A stretch of DNA of 8,629 nucleotides from assembly GCA_012516015.1 (NCBI GenBank), contig JAAYXG010000018.1:1-8629 (forward strand), in the 5' to 3' direction. The notes beneath the pieces were generated by a model. It had not been told where the DNA came from. It saw only the letters and a list, made by a program, of their open reading frames with translations, and searched no databases. Made by a program: the position numbers and the translations under genes. Source of the stretch: Lysobacteraceae bacterium (GTDB lineage: Bacteria; Pseudomonadota; Gammaproteobacteria; Steroidobacterales; Steroidobacteraceae). This document shows, one piece after another, positions 6,526 through 8,629 of this stretch; within the stretch, counting starts at the first letter, position 1; every line of letters begins with the position of its first letter.

Positions 6526-8629
6526 TCAGTGGCCCGACGAGCATCGGCTCGCTTCTTCGTTCGAGCGCGCCTCTTGCAACGCGCTCATGTACCGCTTGAG
6601 CTCGAATCGGTCGATCATCTGCCGCAAGTGCGCCGCGAATGCCGCCTTCGCGGGATGCTCCCGTTCGATCTCGTTGAGCTTTGCCTGGATGCCGCGCACG
6701 TGACCGATGCGGCCGAGTCGGTAGAGCTCCGCGATGTGCTCGGCAGACAATGACTGAGCCGATGCGAAGCTTGCTCCGGGCACCGACGGCGCGTCGGGCG
6801 GGCGCTCGTGAATCCACTCGAGGCGCAACACGCGTGCGATCGTATCGAGCAGCACTTGCACGTCGATCGGCTTCATCACGAAGGCATCGTGCGCTTCGCG
6901 TTCGCCGCCCTGTGCGTACTCGTGTGCGTTCGCCGAGACCATGATGATTCGCAGCTGCGCCGACATCGGCTCATCGCGCAGCGCGCTAGCGACTTGCCAA
7001 CCGCAGAGATCCGGCATCGAGATGTCGATGAGTGCGAGATCCGGTTGGCACCGCTTCGCAAGCTCGATGCCGGAACGTCCGTTCGGCGCCGTGAAGACCT
7101 CGAAGCGCAGTGATGCGAGCAGGCTCTGCACGATATCGAGATGAGTCGGATCGTCATCGATCAGCAAAACGGTCCGCGGGTGCCCTACGTATCCCGAGAT
7201 CGGGTGCTGATTCGCCGGCGCGGGCGCTTGGCTTGCTTCGGTCAACAAGAGCCGTACGTTGAACTGAGTACCCTCGCCAGGCGTGCTTCGGGCGACGATC
7301 TCGCCGCCCATGATGTGCGTGAGCAGCTTCGTGATCGTAAGCCCGAGCCCGGTACCCGGAATCGTGCGTACGTTCGGCGCGCTGCCGCGCTCGAACGGCT
7401 GGAACACGCGCTCCAGATCCTCGGGTGGAATTCCGACCCCGGTGTCCGCGATCTCGAACTCCGCGATCGGATTGCGATAGCGCACGGTGAGACTCGCATG
7501 TCCGCGTTCGGTGTACTTGATCGCGTTCGAGAGCAGGTTGATCAGCACCTGACGCAGCCGCTTCTGATCCGTGTACACGTACGTCGGCAAGTTCGGCGGC
7601 GCCTGGTAGCGAAACTCGATGTTGCGGTTCGCCGCCTGCAACCGAAACATATCCGCGATCTGCTCGAGGAATTCGGGTAGCTGTACGCGCTCGCGCGAGA
7701 GCTTCAGCATGCCGCTCTCAATCTTCGAGATATCGAGCAGGCCGTCGATCAAGTTTGCTAGATGCTCCGCGCTGCGGCGGATGACTCGGATCGCGTTGTC
7801 TGAGGGGCCCGCCAGGCCGCGTTCGAGGAGCTGCGCGTAGCCGAAGATGGAGTTGAGCGGCGAGCGGATCTCGTGGCTCAACCCGACGATGTAGCGCGTC
7901 TTGGCAAGGTTCGCCGATTCCGCGATTTCCTTCGCCCTTTGAAGCGCGGCGTCCGTGCGCTTGTGCGCTTCGATTTCCTCCATGAGCATCGTCGTCTGGC
8001 GCTCGGACTCGGCCTCCGCGGTGCGCCGGCTTTCGTGCGCCAGCACGATGAGCCACGCGGCGACGCCTGCGAGCACGACGAGCACGAGAAACACGAGCCA
8101 TAGCGTCGTGCTGACGATCTCGCGATGATCGGGCGTGCGCTCGCCGTGCTGATGATAGATGAAGGACAGGAGCAGCCCGGTGCCGAGCGTGAACAACATG
8201 AGCAGACCGAAGAAGTGTCCTGCCCGCGTGTTGAACGCAGCCGCGACGCGCGGCGGTAGCGCTGCTTGGATGAAGCTGTGCAACTGCTCGGTCGCGCGGC
8301 TCTTCGTCTTGCACATGTCGCGACAGCGCGCTTCGAGGGTGCAGCAGAGCGAGCAAATCGGCCCGGAGTACGCGGGACAGAGCGCCATGTCGCTGCGCTC
8401 GAACGCGTTCTCGCAGATCGTGCAGCACAGCTCCTTCGCGTTCGGATCGAGCCCTGTCGCGGGTCGCGCCAAGTAATAGCGGCCCTTCGTCGCCCAAGCG
8501 ATGATCGGCGCCGCCACGAATGCCACGACCAGCGCAATGAAGGGCGAGAGGATCTGCGGAACTCGCCCGAAGATGCCGAGGAACGCAAGGCTCGAGAACA
8601 ACACCGAGAGCAGCAGCGCGCCCACGCCC
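6526..8629 (-). CDS. Hybrid sensor histidine kinase with cysteine-rich linker (5' end cut)
   Basis: This is a membrane sensor kinase, open through the right edge. A GTG at 8625 could start it, but the frame continues and no ribosome site is visible. Numbered from that GTG (699 residues), two hydrophobic segments lie at ~3-20 and ~25-46. The nine-cysteine segment is C67, C68, C71, C83, C91, C94, C95, C101, C105. Two more membrane helices follow (~137-157 and ~172-195), then a coiled coil (~198-240). HisKA has SHEIRSPLN with phospho-acceptor H251. The HATPase carries NLLSNAIKY (363-371), DTGVGIP (394-400) and GTGLGL (424-429). A receiver domain has D490-D492, acceptor D534, S564 and K585. A ~70-residue helical tail follows (LSAEHIAELYRLGRIGHVRG onward). 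The first segments resemble the end of a transporter domain, so the full protein may be a transporter-kinase fusion (inferred). The response regulator follows in the same operon. Confidence 0.93.
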   Translation of the reverse strand, partial: GVGALLLSVLFSSLAFLGIFGRVPQILSPFIALVVAFVAAPIIAWATKGRYYLARPATGLDPNAKELCCTICENAFERSDMALCPAYSGPICSLCCTLEARCRDMCKTKSRATEQLHSFIQAALPPRVAAAFNTRAGHFFGLLMLFTLGTGLLLSFIYHQHGERTPDHREIVSTTLWLVFLVLVVLAGVAAWLIVLAHESRRTAEAESERQTTMLMEEIEAHKRTDAALQRAKEIAESANLAKTRYIVGLSHEIRSPLNSIFGYAQLLERGLAGPSDNAIRVIRRSAEHLANLIDGLLDISKIESGMLKLSRERVQLPEFLEQIADMFRLQAANRNIEFRYQAPPNLPTYVYTDQKRLRQVLINLLSNAIKYTERGHASLTVRYRNPIAEFEIADTGVGIPPEDLERVFQPFERGSAPNVRTIPGTGLGLTITKLLTHIMGGEIVARSTPGEGTQFNVRLLLTEASQAPAPANQHPISGYVGHPRTVLLIDDDPTHLDIVQSLLASLRFEVFTAPNGRSGIELAKRCQPDLALIDISMPDLCGWQVASALRDEPMSAQLRIIMVSANAHEYAQGGEREAHDAFVMKPIDVQVLLDTIARVLRLEWIHERPPDAPSVPGASFASAQSLSAEHIAELYRLGRIGHVRGIQAKLNEIEREHPAKAAFAAHLRQMIDRFELKRYMSALQEARSNEEASRCSSGH

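Noticed and set aside
6503..6817. N-terminal extension of the response regulator up to 6817
   Set aside because: The added ~105 residues are Arg-rich shadow translation of the kinase 3' end. A ribosome site sits before the ATG at 6502.
7718..8497. 259-codon Arg/Ala-rich frame overlapping the sensor kinase gene
   Set aside because: It is an out-of-frame shadow on the same strand with low-complexity Arg/Ala composition and no recognisable domain.

Overview
The window is GC-rich chromosomal DNA, most likely from a high-GC gammaproteobacterium. The order rarA then serS on the same strand is the one I know from gammaproteobacteria such as Escherichia coli (lolA-rarA-serS). The next gene is a clear ortholog of E. 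coli YccA, and the tRNA-Ser(UGA) closely resembles the E. coli one. The genus cannot be fixed from sequence alone; a Xanthomonadales, Nevskiales or Steroidobacterales-type lineage is a guess.

Left part (1-3065): the 3' part of rarA and complete serS are read rightward. They converge on yccA, a Bax-inhibitor-1 family membrane protein read leftward. The roughly 170 bp between serS and yccA hold a strong intrinsic terminator facing yccA. It is flanked by two arrays of a G-rich 7-base repeat in opposite orientation, which abut the two stop codons.

Middle part (3066-3654): there is no protein gene here. A leftward tRNA-Ser(UGA) has its own promoter. It is followed by an intrinsic terminator and a near-perfect tandem duplication (period 171-172 bp) whose unit starts with the last 19 nt of the tRNA, CCA included. 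This layout recalls the rtT repeats behind E. coli tyrT and is the most unusual structure in the window.

Right part (3655-8629): a leftward pair, a HupE/UreJ-type membrane protein followed 3 nt later by a GNAT acetyltransferase, is divergent from ureG, the GTPase that loads nickel into urease. No urease structural gene or other accessory gene is visible. ureG converges on a leftward two-component pair. The first gene is a hybrid sensor kinase cut by the window edge, with membrane helices, a nine-cysteine segment, HisKA/HATPase and a receiver. The second is a response regulator with receiver, PAS-like middle and LuxR-type DNA-binding domain. The position beside nickel/urease-related genes hints at nitrogen or nickel sensing, but this is inference only.

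No CRISPR array, insertion sequence, phage gene or defence cassette is visible.
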